Shown here in pieces: positions 33,729 to 42,723 of a stretch of DNA of 64,000 bases. Where the stretch lies: NCBI GenBank assembly GCA_963744105.1, contig CAVUSJ010000006.1:476086-540085 (forward strand), written 5' to 3'. A program made the translations under genes and the position numbers. Positions within the stretch are counted from its first letter, which is position 1. Each line of letters opens with the position of its first letter. This DNA comes from DASUPK01 sp963744105. GTDB taxonomy: Bacteria; Actinomycetota; Thermoleophilia; Solirubrobacterales; 70-9. Under the pieces are notes generated by a model that was not told where the DNA came from, did not search any database, and saw nothing but the letters and a program-made list of their open reading frames with translations.

Positions 33729-34879
33729 CCGATCCGCTCCCGGTACGCGGCGATGGAGGCGAGCACGTCGTCGATGTGGTCGCCGCCGAACTTCTCCCGG
33801 TAGGCGCCGGCCAGCACGAGCGCGACCATCGCCTCCGCGACCACGGCCGCCGCCGGGACCACGGTCGAATCGGTCCTCTCCCGCATCGCCTGCGCCGGCT
33901 CCTTCGTCTCGGTGTCGACCGAGCGGAGCGGCTGCGTCATCGTGGAGATCGGCTTGATGGCCGCCTGCACCACGAGGGGCTCGCCGTTGGTCATGCCCCC
34001 CTCGAGCCCGCCGGCACGGTTCGTCTCCCGATACCAGCCTCGCTCCTCGGAGTAGAAGATCTCGTCGTGGGCCTCGGAGCCCGGCCTTCCGGCGACGTCC
34101 CAGGCCTCGCCCAGCGAGACGCCCTTCACCGACTGGATCGAGCAGACGGCCTGCGCGAGACGCCCGTCGAGCTTCTCGTTCCAGGAGACGTGCGAGCCGA
34201 GCCCCGGCACGAGGCCGAAGGCGCGCACCTCGAACTTGCCGCCGAGCGACTCGTTCTCCTTTCGCAGCCCGTCGATCTCGGCGACCATCGCTTCGGAGGC
34301 ACCGGCGTCCAGGCAGCGAACCGGCGAGTCGTCCACGCTGGCGAAGTCATCCGGCGACAGGTCGTCACGCTCCGGCGCGGTCACCGATGCGATCTGGATC
34401 ACGTGGCTGAAGACGCTCACGCCGACGGCCGACAGGAAGCCCTTCGCGATGGTGCCGGCTGCGACCCGGGCCGCGGTCTCGCGCGCGCTGGCGCGCTCGA
34501 GGACGTTGCGCACGTCGGTGAAGCCGTACTTCTGCAGCCCCGCCAGGTCGGCGTGGCCGGGGCGCGGGAGGTGCGACTCCTCGACCTTCGCGTCGACCGG
34601 CCAGGGGTTCATCCGCTCGTCCCAGTTCGGGTAGTCGCGGTTGGCCACCAGAACGGCGATCGGGCTGCCCAGGGTCCGCCCGTGGCGCACGCCCGAGCGG
34701 ATCTCGACCGCATCGCTCTCGATCTTCATCCGGCCGCCGCGCCCATGGCCGAGCTGGCGCCTCGCCATGTCGCGATCGAGTGCCTCGCGATCGAGCTCGA
34801 GCCCGGCCGGCAGGCCCTCGACGATCGCGACCAGACCTGGCCCATGAGACTCGCCCGCAGTTGTGAACCGCAAAGTCAC
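33716..34879 (-). CDS. aroC: chorismate synthase
   Basis: A 387-residue FMN-dependent enzyme that makes chorismate from EPSP. Signatures are RFTTAGESHGPG at the N-terminus, GHGRGGRMKIESD, the segment with RASARETAARVAAG, and GGMTNGEPLVVQAAIKPIST near the end. I chose GTG 34879; the longer open frame upstream reads through the prepilin peptidase region in another frame and is not chorismate synthase-like. It heads the aroC-aroKB-aroQ-pepP run of overlapping genes. Confidence 0.97.
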   Translation of the reverse strand: MTLRFTTAGESHGPGLVAIVEGLPAGLELDREALDRDMARRQLGHGRGGRMKIESDAVEIRSGVRHGRTLGSPIAVLVANRDYPNWDERMNPWPVDAKVEESHLPRPGHADLAGLQKYGFTDVRNVLERASARETAARVAAGTIAKGFLSAVGVSVFSHVIQIASVTAPERDDLSPDDFASVDDSPVRCLDAGASEAMVAEIDGLRKENESLGGKFEVRAFGLVPGLGSHVSWNEKLDGRLAQAVCSIQSVKGVSLGEAWDVAGRPGSEAHDEIFYSEERGWYRETNRAGGLEGGMTNGEPLVVQAAIKPISTMTQPLRSVDTETKEPAQAMRERTDSTVVPAAAVVAEAMVALVLAGAYREKFGGDHIDDVLASIAAYRERIGWLR

Positions 34880-34917
34880 GCGGGGAGCGTAGATGGCGAG
34901 GCCCTGCGGCCCCGGTC

Positions 34918-35352
34918 TCACGGTTGCGCGGCGAGCACGGCCAGGGCGCCGATCGCGAGGAACGGGGCGAACGGAATCGTCCGGCGGCGCGCCGACCAGC
35001 CATGGCGAGCCAGCAGCAGAAGCCCCGCGACCGATCCCGCCGCGAACGCGACCAGCATCGCCTCCGCGACCCGGGCTCCGAGGTAGACGCCGAGCACTCC
35101 CGCCAGCTTGACGTCCCCGAGGCCCATCCCGCCGGGGCGGATCAGCGCGGCGGCGAGCAGGAAGCCGCCCGCGGCGAGCCCGGCGAGCACCCTCTCCGGC
35201 ACGGCATCCGGATTCGAGACCAGGCAGACCGCCAAGGCGACCCCCAGCCCCACCGCCAGAGCCGCGTCGGGGATCAGGCGGGTCCGCAGGTCGCTGACCG
35301 TGACGACGCCGAGCAGGGCGACGAGTGACGCGTCGAGAGCCACGGCGGCCAT
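34918..35352 (-). CDS. prepilin peptidase, A24 family, short form
   Basis: A 144-residue membrane aspartyl protease with about five hydrophobic segments. The two catalytic Asp residues lie in VVTVSDLRTRLIP and GGMGLGDVKLAG, which match the A24 motif of type IV prepilin and archaellin peptidases. The N-terminal methyltransferase-like part of full-length PilD is absent, so this is the short cytoplasmic-loop-free form that cleaves pilin-like leaders. I chose the ATG at 35352. No pilin genes are within the window. It lies 38 bp before aroC and is divergent from an exported-protein gene. Confidence 0.85.
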   Translation of the reverse strand: MAAVALDASLVALLGVVTVSDLRTRLIPDAALAVGLGVALAVCLVSNPDAVPERVLAGLAAGGFLLAAALIRPGGMGLGDVKLAGVLGVYLGARVAEAMLVAFAAGSVAGLLLLARHGWSARRRTIPFAPFLAIGALAVLAAQP

Positions 35353-35390
35353 ATCGTTGAGAGCCCAGTGGCCCACGACCTCTCCCCCTG

Positions 35391-35930
35391 ATGGCGGCAC
35401 GACGCCTGCTGATCGTGATGCTCGTCCTGCTCGGGCTTTCCACGCTCGCGGCCGCCCTTGTGCCGCAGCACGCGCTCCGGGGCGGCACCACGGGGAGCAC
35501 CACGACCACCCGGACGACCGAGAGCACCACCACGCCCGCGCCGCCCGCGGGGCGCTCGCTCAGCGTCGAGATCCTCGTCGGCGGCAAGAAGGTGCCTGTC
35601 GTGGCGGCGCCGCTGTGCAAGAAGCAGAAGCCGAAGTGCGAGCCGCTTCACGTCGGCGATCAGCTCTCGCTGCAGGTCCTCTCGAAGACCCAGGCCGAGC
35701 TCGAGATCCCGGCCCTCGGCCTGGTCGGAGTCGCGAGCCCCAACGCCCCCGCCCTCTTCCAGCTGCTCCCAGTGGAGCCGGGGACCATCGGGGTCCTGTT
35801 CACCTCCCCCCGGCAGGTCGCGGCGAGGATCCAGGTCCTCTCCGCGAAGGCCGCGGCGAAGACGACCGAGAAGCCGGGGAAGAAGCCGAAGGCTAAGTCT
35901 GGAGCTCGCGCGGGATCAAGCCCAGGGTGA
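35391..35930 (+). CDS. exported protein of unknown function
   Basis: A 179-residue protein with an N-terminal membrane helix (about 5-24), a Thr/Ser/Pro linker and a compact domain (about 55-150) with one Cys pair (PLCKKQKPKCEP) and a segment rich in beta strand (DQLSLQVLSKTQAELEIPAL ... GTIGVLFTSP). The tail is Lys/Ala-rich. The domain size and the VEPGTIGVLF stretch recall a cupredoxin-like sandwich, but copper ligands are not evident. Its last 38 bp overlap the 3' end of the HtrA-like gene on the other strand, an unusual convergent overlap. Confidence 0.6.
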   Translation: MAARRLLIVMLVLLGLSTLAAALVPQHALRGGTTGSTTTTRTTESTTTPAPPAGRSLSVEILVGGKKVPVVAAPLCKKQKPKCEPLHVGDQLSLQVLSKTQAELEIPALGLVGVASPNAPALFQLLPVEPGTIGVLFTSPRQVAARIQVLSAKAAAKTTEKPGKKPKAKSGARAGSSPG

Positions 35931-36942
35931 GGAACGCGCCGTTGCGAACGGCGCGCACCTGGACGTCCTGACCGATCCGCTCCGCCACCATCAGGCGCTG
36001 CAGGTCGCCCACGTCCCCCATGGGCTCGCCGTCGACCTCGACGATCAGGTCCTCGGCCCGAAGGCCCGCGTGCGCCGCCGGGCTGCCGGAAACGACCTCG
36101 ACGACCTCGATCCCCTTCTCGCGGCCCAGCTGAGAGGAGATCCTCGGCGGCAGCGGCCGTGAGCCGCCGACGATGCCGATATAGGCGCGCCGCACCCGCC
36201 CCTCGTTCATCAGCGCGGAGATGATCTTGTGGGTGGCGTCGTTGATCGGCACGGCGAGGCCGAGCCCGATGCCGGCGACCGCGGTGTTCACACCCACGAC
36301 CCGGCTGAGTCCGTCGGCAAGCGCGCCGCCGGAGTTGCCCGGGTTGAGCGCCGCGTCGGTCTGGATCACGTTCTCGACCAGGCGTCCGGCTGAGCCCGAG
36401 CGGGTCGGCAGCGAGCGGCCCAGAGCCGAGACCACGCCGGCGGTGACGGTGCCGGCCAGCCCCATCGGGCTGCCGATCGCGACGACCAGCTGTCCGACCC
36501 GAAGCTCGTCCGCGTCCCCGAGCTGGGCCGTGGAGAGGTCGCGCGCCTCCGCCCTGACCACGGCCAGATCCGAGAGGGGATCGGCTCCGATGACCTCGGC
36601 GCGGAGCTCGCGGCCATCGGAGAAGGAGGCCGTGACCCGGTGCCCACCGGCGACCACGTGCGCGGAGGTCAGCATGTAGCCGTCGGAGGAGATCGCGACG
36701 CCACTGCCCGCGCCCTCCGCGCGGCCGCGCCGCGTGCGCCGCGAGACGGCGAGATGGGCGACCGAGGGAGTCAGCCTCTCGGCGACGCCGGACACCGTGC
36801 GGGAGTAGGCGTCGAAGGCGTCGGCGTCAGGCAGGCGCTCGGGAGATGAGGACGGGTCACCGTTCGCAACCTTGTCGATCAGCTTCAGGCCACCCGAGAT
36901 GAGCTTCATTCTTGGCACTAACGAAAAATTAGCAAGGCGCAC
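35893..36942 (-). CDS. HtrA-like trypsin-type serine protease with PDZ domain
   Basis: A 349-residue protease of the DegP/HtrA family. The catalytic triad is visible as His in LTSAHVVAGG, Asp in DPLSDLAVVRA and Ser in ALNPGNSGGAL. A C-terminal PDZ domain (about 255-345) contains GSPAAHAGLRAEDLIVEVDG. No signal peptide or membrane anchor is seen from either possible start, GTG 36942 (directly after the aroE TGA) or ATG 36909, which is unusual because HtrA proteases normally act outside the membrane. It follows aroE without any gap. Confidence 0.88.
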   Translation of the reverse strand: MRLANFSLVPRMKLISGGLKLIDKVANGDPSSSPERLPDADAFDAYSRTVSGVAERLTPSVAHLAVSRRTRRGRAEGAGSGVAISSDGYMLTSAHVVAGGHRVTASFSDGRELRAEVIGADPLSDLAVVRAEARDLSTAQLGDADELRVGQLVVAIGSPMGLAGTVTAGVVSALGRSLPTRSGSAGRLVENVIQTDAALNPGNSGGALADGLSRVVGVNTAVAGIGLGLAVPINDATHKIISALMNEGRVRRAYIGIVGGSRPLPPRISSQLGREKGIEVVEVVSGSPAAHAGLRAEDLIVEVDGEPMGDVGDLQRLMVAERIGQDVQVRAVRNGAFLTLGLIPRELQT

Positions 36943-37776
36943 TCATCCGCCCGCGGCGGCTTTGCGCATCACGTCGAGCGGTGGCTCCATGCCCGTCCAG
37001 ATCCGGAGCGACTCGGCGCCCTGCCGCACCAGGATCTCCAGGCCGTCGATCGCCTCCGCCGAGCGGCGGCGCGCCTCCGCGATGAGGCGGCTCTCCGATC
37101 CCGCGTAGACGAGGTCGATGACGACGATCTCAGCGTCCAGGCGCTCCGGATCGATCGGCAGATGCTCGAAGGGGTCCTCGTCGTGCATCCCCACCGCGGT
37201 GCAGTTGACGATCAGCCCGTAGCCGCTCGCCCGGGCCTGCTCGCCGCTGACCGGCGCCAGGCGGCCCTCGGCGGGGGTATCCCTGCCGGCGACGGCCAGA
37301 TCGCGAACGAGCTCGTCGGTCCGGCTTCCCGTCCGGTTCCAGACCGAGACCGCGACGCCCTCGCCGGCCAGGGCCCAGACCGCCGCGCGCGCCGATCCTC
37401 CAGCCCCCAGCACCAGGGCGGTCTTGCCGCTCACCGGCCGCGGCAGGGCGGCCAGCAGCCCGGTCGCGTCGGTGTTCTCGGCTCGGATGCGCCCATCCGC
37501 GAAGCTCAGCGTGTTCGCCGCGCCGATCTGCTGCGCGGCCTCGGAGGCCTCGTCCGCGATCGCGAGGGCCGCCTCCTTGTGCGGGATGGTGACGTTCACG
37601 CCGACGAACCCCTCGCCGGGCAGCGCGCGCGTACGCTCGGCGAAGCGATCGGGCTCGACGTCGATCGCCTCGTAGCTCCACTCGCTCGCCAGGCCGAGCG
37701 CCTCGAGCGCGGCGGACTGCATCGCCGGCGACCGGGAGTGCGAGACCGGGTGCCCCAGGACGGCGAGCCGGTTCAT
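36943..37776 (-). CDS. aroE: shikimate dehydrogenase
   Basis: A 277-residue NADP-dependent reductase converting 3-dehydroshikimate to shikimate. LGHPVSHSRSPAMQ binds shikimate, NVTIPHKEAA carries the catalytic Lys, ENTDATGLL has the catalytic Asp, and VLGAGGSARAAVWAL is the nucleotide-binding loop. WNRTGSR suggests NADP preference. It lies between mltG (8 bp) and the HtrA-like gene (0 bp), the typical order in this lineage. Confidence 0.96.
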   Translation of the reverse strand: MNRLAVLGHPVSHSRSPAMQSAALEALGLASEWSYEAIDVEPDRFAERTRALPGEGFVGVNVTIPHKEAALAIADEASEAAQQIGAANTLSFADGRIRAENTDATGLLAALPRPVSGKTALVLGAGGSARAAVWALAGEGVAVSVWNRTGSRTDELVRDLAVAGRDTPAEGRLAPVSGEQARASGYGLIVNCTAVGMHDEDPFEHLPIDPERLDAEIVVIDLVYAGSESRLIAEARRRSAEAIDGLEILVRQGAESLRIWTGMEPPLDVMRKAAAGG

Positions 37777-37783
37777 GCGCGGC

Positions 37784-39238
37784 TCAGCTCCGGCAGTTCG
37801 GAGTCGCGTGGCCGCTGTTGTACGCGGCGACGAGCTGGTTGAACTCCGACCCGCTGGCGGTGAAGCAGTGGTGGCCGCTGTTGTCGCCGTTGAGGACGTA
37901 ATAGAGGTAGTTGACCTTGGCCGGGCGCGCGGCGGCCTTGATCGCGTCCAGCCCGGGATTGCCGATCGGCGTCGGCGTCAGGCCCGCGTTGATCCGCGTG
38001 TTGAAAGGCGAGGGCGATTGGAGCTGCGACTCGGTGATGTCGCCCGTGTAATTGTGGAACTGGAACCGCGTCGTCGCGTCGATCTGCAGCGGCATTCCCC
38101 GGTGGAGGCGGTTGTAGATCACGGCGGCGACCAGCGGGCGCTCCGAGGGGACCTGCACCTCCTTGTCGATCATCGAGGCGATCGTCAGAACGTCGTAGAC
38201 GGTCAGGTTCTTGGACTTGGCGTACGACATGTTCACCCCGGCGATGTTCTGCTGGAACGCCTGGAGCTGCTCCGAGACCAGCTGATCGACGTTCGCGCCG
38301 GGATCGAGCTGGTAGGTCGCCGGGAACAGGAACCCCTCCAGCGACTTCGGGTTCTTCGCGCCGTACTTGTTTGGGTTGAAGCCCTTGAAGCTCTTGCTCG
38401 CAGCCAGGTAGTCGCCGCTCAGGCCGAGGCCCTTGATCGTCGAGGCGATCTGCACGCGGTCCTCGCCCTCGGGGATCGTCACGTTCACCTTGCCGCCCGA
38501 GCTCGTCAGCTTGTCGATAGCCGACCCGTAGCTCATGTTGTGCGCGAGGACGTAGCGGCCCGGGAGGATGTTGTCCGTCTCCCCCGCGAGCTTCAGGCGC
38601 CACTCGAACAGGGTGCCGTTGGAGACCACGTCGTTCTTCGTCAACAGGTCCGCGACCTCGCTCGCCGTCGCGCCCTCCGACACGGTGACGATCGCCTCGC
38701 CGGACCCCTCGCCTGGGTCGAACGGCGGGGGCTGGAAGAAGGCGATCAGAAACCAGGCGACGAGCACCCCGACCAGGAGGAGCCCGAAGGCCAGGAAGCG
38801 GCGCCGGCGGTATCTACCCCGCGGCTTCTTCGGCCCCGGAGCGTCCCCGTCGCCGCCGAGGCGCTGCCTGACCGTCCTCCTCGGGGCCTTCGCGGCGGCC
38901 TGGGGCGTGGCGGGAGGGGGCGCGGCGGCCTGTGGCGCGGCCGCCGCCTTCCGGGGCCGCGGGCGCTTCGCCCGGGCCTTGGCCGGCGGCGTCTGGGCGG
39001 GCTTCGCTTGCGTCGGCTTCGCCTGAGCCGGCGGCGTCTCGGCCGGTGGCGGGGGCTTCGGCTTTCGCGCCTTCTTCGACTTGCCACGGCGCGCCTCGCG
39101 CTCACGGCGCCGGCGGTCCCGCTCGAGCGAGGCCGGATCGTCCCTGCCGAACTCGTCGGTCGGCGGCTTCAGCCCGTCGCCGTCCGCCCGAGTGAGATTG
39201 CCCTCGGTGTCCACGACCCAGTCTCCGCGGTCCTCCAT
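37784..39238 (-). CDS. mltG: endolytic murein transglycosylase MltG
   Basis: A 484-residue membrane-anchored enzyme that cuts nascent peptidoglycan strands. The first 150 residues are charged and Pro/Ala/Lys-rich (cytoplasmic, disordered), followed by one membrane helix (FLAFGLLLVGVLVAWFLIAF). A LysM-like region precedes the catalytic YceG domain. The catalytic Glu lies in IASMIDKEVQVPSERPLVAA, at the position of Glu218 in the E. coli enzyme. YNRLHRGMPLQIDATTRF and NTRINAGLTPTPIGNPG are further signatures. The start overlaps the ruvX stop. Confidence 0.95.
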   Translation of the reverse strand: MEDRGDWVVDTEGNLTRADGDGLKPPTDEFGRDDPASLERDRRRREREARRGKSKKARKPKPPPPAETPPAQAKPTQAKPAQTPPAKARAKRPRPRKAAAAPQAAAPPPATPQAAAKAPRRTVRQRLGGDGDAPGPKKPRGRYRRRRFLAFGLLLVGVLVAWFLIAFFQPPPFDPGEGSGEAIVTVSEGATASEVADLLTKNDVVSNGTLFEWRLKLAGETDNILPGRYVLAHNMSYGSAIDKLTSSGGKVNVTIPEGEDRVQIASTIKGLGLSGDYLAASKSFKGFNPNKYGAKNPKSLEGFLFPATYQLDPGANVDQLVSEQLQAFQQNIAGVNMSYAKSKNLTVYDVLTIASMIDKEVQVPSERPLVAAVIYNRLHRGMPLQIDATTRFQFHNYTGDITESQLQSPSPFNTRINAGLTPTPIGNPGLDAIKAAARPAKVNYLYYVLNGDNSGHHCFTASGSEFNQLVAAYNSGHATPNCRS

Positions 39239-39624
39239 CAGGTCCCGCCTTCCCGCGCCAGGTAGCTCTCAAGCAGATGCGCCGCCGCGAGCGAGTCGCG
39301 GTCGGCACGGGCGCCCTCGCGGGCGCTGCGGTCGGCCATCCGCGTGGTGAGCCGCTCGTCGTAGGTCTCGACCGGGACGTCCAGCAGCTCGGCGAGCTGG
39401 GCCGCGAAGGCGCGGCTCATCCCGGCCTGCTCGCCCTCCTCGCCGCCGAGCGTGGTCGGCAGGCCGACGATCACGCGGTCCGCCCCCTCCCGGGAGGCGA
39501 GCTCCGCAATCGCCGCGGGGTCGGGCGGCTCGACCGCCTCGAGCGGCCGTGCCAGGGTCCCGGTCGGGTCCGAAATCGCACAGCCGCAGCGGGCGGTGCC
39601 GTAATCGAGAGCTAGCACCCGCAA
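39238..39624 (-). CDS. ruvX: putative pre-16S rRNA nuclease / Holliday junction resolvase-like RuvX (YqgF)
   Basis: A 128-residue RNase H-fold protein. ALDYGTARCGCAISDPTG carries the first catalytic Asp, VIVGLPTTLGGEEGEQA the second acidic site, and YDERLTTRMA the third. In most actinobacteria it follows alaS directly, but here the five-gene peptide transporter operon intervenes, and dppF ends only 4 nt before ruvX, so ruvX may now be transcribed from the transporter promoter. Confidence 0.95.
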   Translation of the reverse strand: MRVLALDYGTARCGCAISDPTGTLARPLEAVEPPDPAAIAELASREGADRVIVGLPTTLGGEEGEQAGMSRAFAAQLAELLDVPVETYDERLTTRMADRSAREGARADRDSLAAAHLLESYLAREGGT

Positions 39625-39628
39625 GAAG

Positions 39629-40720
39629 CTATCGAGTAGCCGCCGTTACCGGCTCCGCCTCGCCGGGCAGCCGGTCGCTGGCCGACTCCGGGCTGTCCGG
39701 AGCGACCTCCGTGGCCTTGATCTGTTTCGCATCGACGTTCTGCGGGTGGTGGCAGGCCGCCGCCTGCCCGGAGCCGTAGTCGGCGAGGGGCGGCTCATTC
39801 TGCGAGCAGATTTCGCTCGCCCAGGGGCAGCGGGTGTGAAAACGGCACCCCGACGGCGGGTCCACCGGGCTCGGCACGTCTCCCTCGAGCACCACCGGCT
39901 GGCGCGCGGCGTTCGCCTTCGGGTCCGGGATCGGGACCGCCGAGAGCAGCGCGACCGAGTACGGGTGGATCGGGCGGTCGTACAGGACCTCCGCCGGCGA
40001 GCGCTCGACGATCTTGCCCAGGTACATCACCGCGATCCGGTCGGAGACGTGGCGAACGACGCCGAGATCGTGTGCGACGAAGATGTAGGAGAGGTTGAAC
40101 TCGTCCTGCAGGTCCTCGAGCAGGTTGATGATCTGGGCCTGGATCGAGACGTCGAGCGCGGATACGGGCTCGTCGGCGATGATCAGCTTCGGCCGAAGCG
40201 CGAGCGCCCGCGCGATCCCGATCCGCTGGCGCTGGCCGCCTGAGAACTCATGCGGGTAGCGGTTGTAGTGCTCCGGCTGAAGGCCCACCCTGTCCATCAG
40301 TTGCTGGACCTCGCGGCGGAGCTGGGTCCCGGAGGCGAGGCCGTGCAGCTGGAGCGGGTCGCCGATGATCTGGCCAACCCGCTTCCGCGGGTTGAGCGAC
40401 GCGTAGGGATCCTGGAAGATCATCTGGATCTCGCGCCGCACTGGGCGAAGATCCTTGCGGGAGAGCCCGACCACCTCCTTGGCGCGGTACTTGACGGAGC
40501 CGGCGGTCGGCTCGAGCAGCTGGATGATCGTCCGGCAGAGCGTCGACTTGCCGCAGCCGGACTCGCCGACCAGCCCGAGGGTCTCGCCCTCGTGCAGGGT
40601 GATGCTGACGTCGTCGACGGCCTTGACGCTCGCCACAGTCCGGTCGAAGAAGATTCCCGACTTGATCGGGAAGTGCTTGACGAGGTGCTCGACCTCGAGG
40701 ATCGGATCGCCCTTCGCCAT
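39629..40720 (-). CDS. dppF: oligopeptide/dipeptide ABC transporter ATPase, DppF/OppF type
   Basis: A 363-residue ATPase, the second of the pair energising peptide uptake. Walker A is GESGCGKSTLC, the signature FSGGQRQRIGIARAL, and Walker B LIIADEPVSALD. The C-terminal oligopeptide transporter extension has three Cys (GCRFHTRCPWASEIC) in the usual Fe-S-like cluster pattern, which is typical of the family. It begins 2 nt after the dppD stop. Confidence 0.94.
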   Translation of the reverse strand: MAKGDPILEVEHLVKHFPIKSGIFFDRTVASVKAVDDVSITLHEGETLGLVGESGCGKSTLCRTIIQLLEPTAGSVKYRAKEVVGLSRKDLRPVRREIQMIFQDPYASLNPRKRVGQIIGDPLQLHGLASGTQLRREVQQLMDRVGLQPEHYNRYPHEFSGGQRQRIGIARALALRPKLIIADEPVSALDVSIQAQIINLLEDLQDEFNLSYIFVAHDLGVVRHVSDRIAVMYLGKIVERSPAEVLYDRPIHPYSVALLSAVPIPDPKANAARQPVVLEGDVPSPVDPPSGCRFHTRCPWASEICSQNEPPLADYGSGQAAACHHPQNVDAKQIKATEVAPDSPESASDRLPGEAEPVTAATR

Positions 40721-40722
40721 GG

Positions 40723-41763
40723 CTAGGCGACCACCTCAGGCGATTCCAATCCGATCCGGCCGTCGACCTCACGCAGCTTTGTCTTGTCCTTGGGATCGAG
40801 CCAGCAGCGATCGGCGTGGGCCTTGGCCTTCGGCAGCCGCTCCTCCAGCGCGGGCAGCTCGGAGCACTTCTCGAAGCGGTGGGGACAGCGGGGAGCGAAG
40901 CGGCAGCCCGGCGGCGGCGCCAGCAGCGACGGCGGCTGGCCGCCGATCTGCGGCAGGCGATCCGGCCGGTCCTGGTCGAGGCGTGCGATCGAGCCGAGCA
41001 GGCCCCAGGTGTAGGGGTGCTGGGGGTCGTAGAAGATCTCATCGAGCGAGCCCTGCTCGACGACCTGCCCCGCGTACATGACCAGCACGCGGTCGGCGAT
41101 CTCCGCGACCACGCCGAGGTCGTGGGTGATCAGGATCACCGAGAGCCCGTGCTCCTGGTTCAGATCCTGGAGCAGCTCGATGATCTGTGCCTGGATCGTC
41201 ACGTCGAGTGCGGTCGAAGGCTCGTCCGCGATCAGGACCGCCGGCTCGAGCGCGAGCGCCATCGCGATCATCGCCCGCTGGCGCATACCCCCGGAGAACT
41301 CGAAGGGATAGTGGTCCGCGCGGCGTTCCGCGTCGGGGATGCCGACGGACCGCAGCGCCTCGACGGCCTTCTTCTTCGCCTCGGCCTTGCCGATCTCCCT
41401 GTGCGCCTGAATCGCCTCGATGATCTGGTCGCCGATCTTGTAGACCGGGTTGAACGAGGACATCGGATCCTGGAAGACCATCGCGATGCGGTCGCCGCGG
41501 ATTGCCTCGAGCTCATCGTTGCTGGCGGTTGTGAGCTCCTTGCCCTGGTAGCGCACCGAGCCCGAGATCCGCGCGTTCGGTCCCCGCGTCAGCCCAAGGA
41601 TCGTCATCGCGGTGACGGACTTGCCACAGCCGGACTCGCCGACGATGCTCAGGACCTCGCCGGATTCCAGCGAGAAGGAGACGCCGTCGACGGCGTGCAC
41701 GGTCCCCTCGTCGGTCCCGAAGTCGACCTTCAGATCCTCGATCTCGAGCAGTGGTCCCGCCAT
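40723..41763 (-). CDS. dppD: oligopeptide/dipeptide ABC transporter ATPase, DppD/OppD type
   Basis: A 346-residue ATPase. Walker A is GESGCGKSVTAM, the signature FSGGMRQRAMIAMAL, and Walker B VLIADEPSTALD. The C-terminal Cys cluster reads PPGCRFAPRCPHRFEKCSE, the same zinc or Fe-S type motif as in DppF. It lies 9 bp after the permease gene dppB and 2 bp before dppF. Confidence 0.94.
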   Translation of the reverse strand: MAGPLLEIEDLKVDFGTDEGTVHAVDGVSFSLESGEVLSIVGESGCGKSVTAMTILGLTRGPNARISGSVRYQGKELTTASNDELEAIRGDRIAMVFQDPMSSFNPVYKIGDQIIEAIQAHREIGKAEAKKKAVEALRSVGIPDAERRADHYPFEFSGGMRQRAMIAMALALEPAVLIADEPSTALDVTIQAQIIELLQDLNQEHGLSVILITHDLGVVAEIADRVLVMYAGQVVEQGSLDEIFYDPQHPYTWGLLGSIARLDQDRPDRLPQIGGQPPSLLAPPPGCRFAPRCPHRFEKCSELPALEERLPKAKAHADRCWLDPKDKTKLREVDGRIGLESPEVVA

Positions 41764-41772
41764 CCGCTGAAC

Positions 41773-42723
41773 CTAGCCGCTCAGCCTGATCCGCGGGTCG
41801 AGGAACGCATAGAGGATGTCCACCATGGCGCTCAGGACCACGACGAAGAAGGCGCCGAACATCGTGATCACGAGCACCGGGGGGACATCCAGTTGCTGAA
41901 TCGAGTTGGCGGCGTACTGCCCGACCCCCTGGAGGTTGAAGACCGTTTCGGTCAGGATCGCGCCGCCGCCGATCACCGCCGCGAAGTCGAGGCCGAACAG
42001 CGAGACGACCGGAATCAGCGAGTTGCGGAGCACGTGGTGGATCAGGATCCGGCGCTCGCTCAGGCCCTTCGCCCGCGCCGTCCGCACGTAGTCCTCATTG
42101 ATCGTGTCGAGGATGTTCGATCGCAGGACCCTGGAGTAGAAGCCGATGAAGAGCACCGACAGCACGAACCACGGCAGGAGCAGATGCGTGAACCACCCCC
42201 ACGGGTCCTGGGTTAACTTCACATAGCCGCCGGCCGGGAAGATCTGGACCTTGTAGGCAAGTAACCAGAGGACGAGCGCGCCGAGCAGGAAGACGGGCAT
42301 CGACACCCCGATCAGCGCGAGCACGGTGAGGCTCGTGTCGGTGAACTTGCCGGCCTTCACCGCGCTGATCACGCCGAAGAGGATTCCGAAGCCCAGCCAG
42401 ATGATCCCGGCACCGATCGCGAGGGAGAGAGTGGCCGGCAGGTCGCGCTTGATCTCGTCCTCGACGTTGATCTGCTGCTGGTAGGAGACGATCGACCCGT
42501 CGAATACCTTCCCCATGGTGATGAAGTACTGCTCGTAGACCGGCTTATCGAAGCCCCAGTCCTTGCGGATGGCCGCGCGCGTCTCCGGCGTCGAGGTGCG
42601 GCCGCCGAGCCGGACCGCCGGATCGCCGTTCGGGATCGCCTGGAAGATCAGGAAGGTGAGGATCGAGATCGCGAACAGAACCCCCACCATGGCAAGCAGT
42701 CGGCGGACGATGAAACGGGCCAT
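41773..42723 (-). CDS. dppB: peptide ABC transporter permease, DppB type
   Basis: A 316-residue permease with six membrane helices. The N-terminal MARFIVRRLLAMVGVLFAIS and the coupling region EDYVRTARAKGLSERRILIHH (the EAA loop) are characteristic of DppB/OppB. A 100-residue extracytoplasmic loop follows helix 1, which is normal for the family. The ATG overlaps the dppC stop (ATGA). Confidence 0.93.
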   Translation of the reverse strand: MARFIVRRLLAMVGVLFAISILTFLIFQAIPNGDPAVRLGGRTSTPETRAAIRKDWGFDKPVYEQYFITMGKVFDGSIVSYQQQINVEDEIKRDLPATLSLAIGAGIIWLGFGILFGVISAVKAGKFTDTSLTVLALIGVSMPVFLLGALVLWLLAYKVQIFPAGGYVKLTQDPWGWFTHLLLPWFVLSVLFIGFYSRVLRSNILDTINEDYVRTARAKGLSERRILIHHVLRNSLIPVVSLFGLDFAAVIGGGAILTETVFNLQGVGQYAANSIQQLDVPPVLVITMFGAFFVVVLSAMVDILYAFLDPRIRLSG

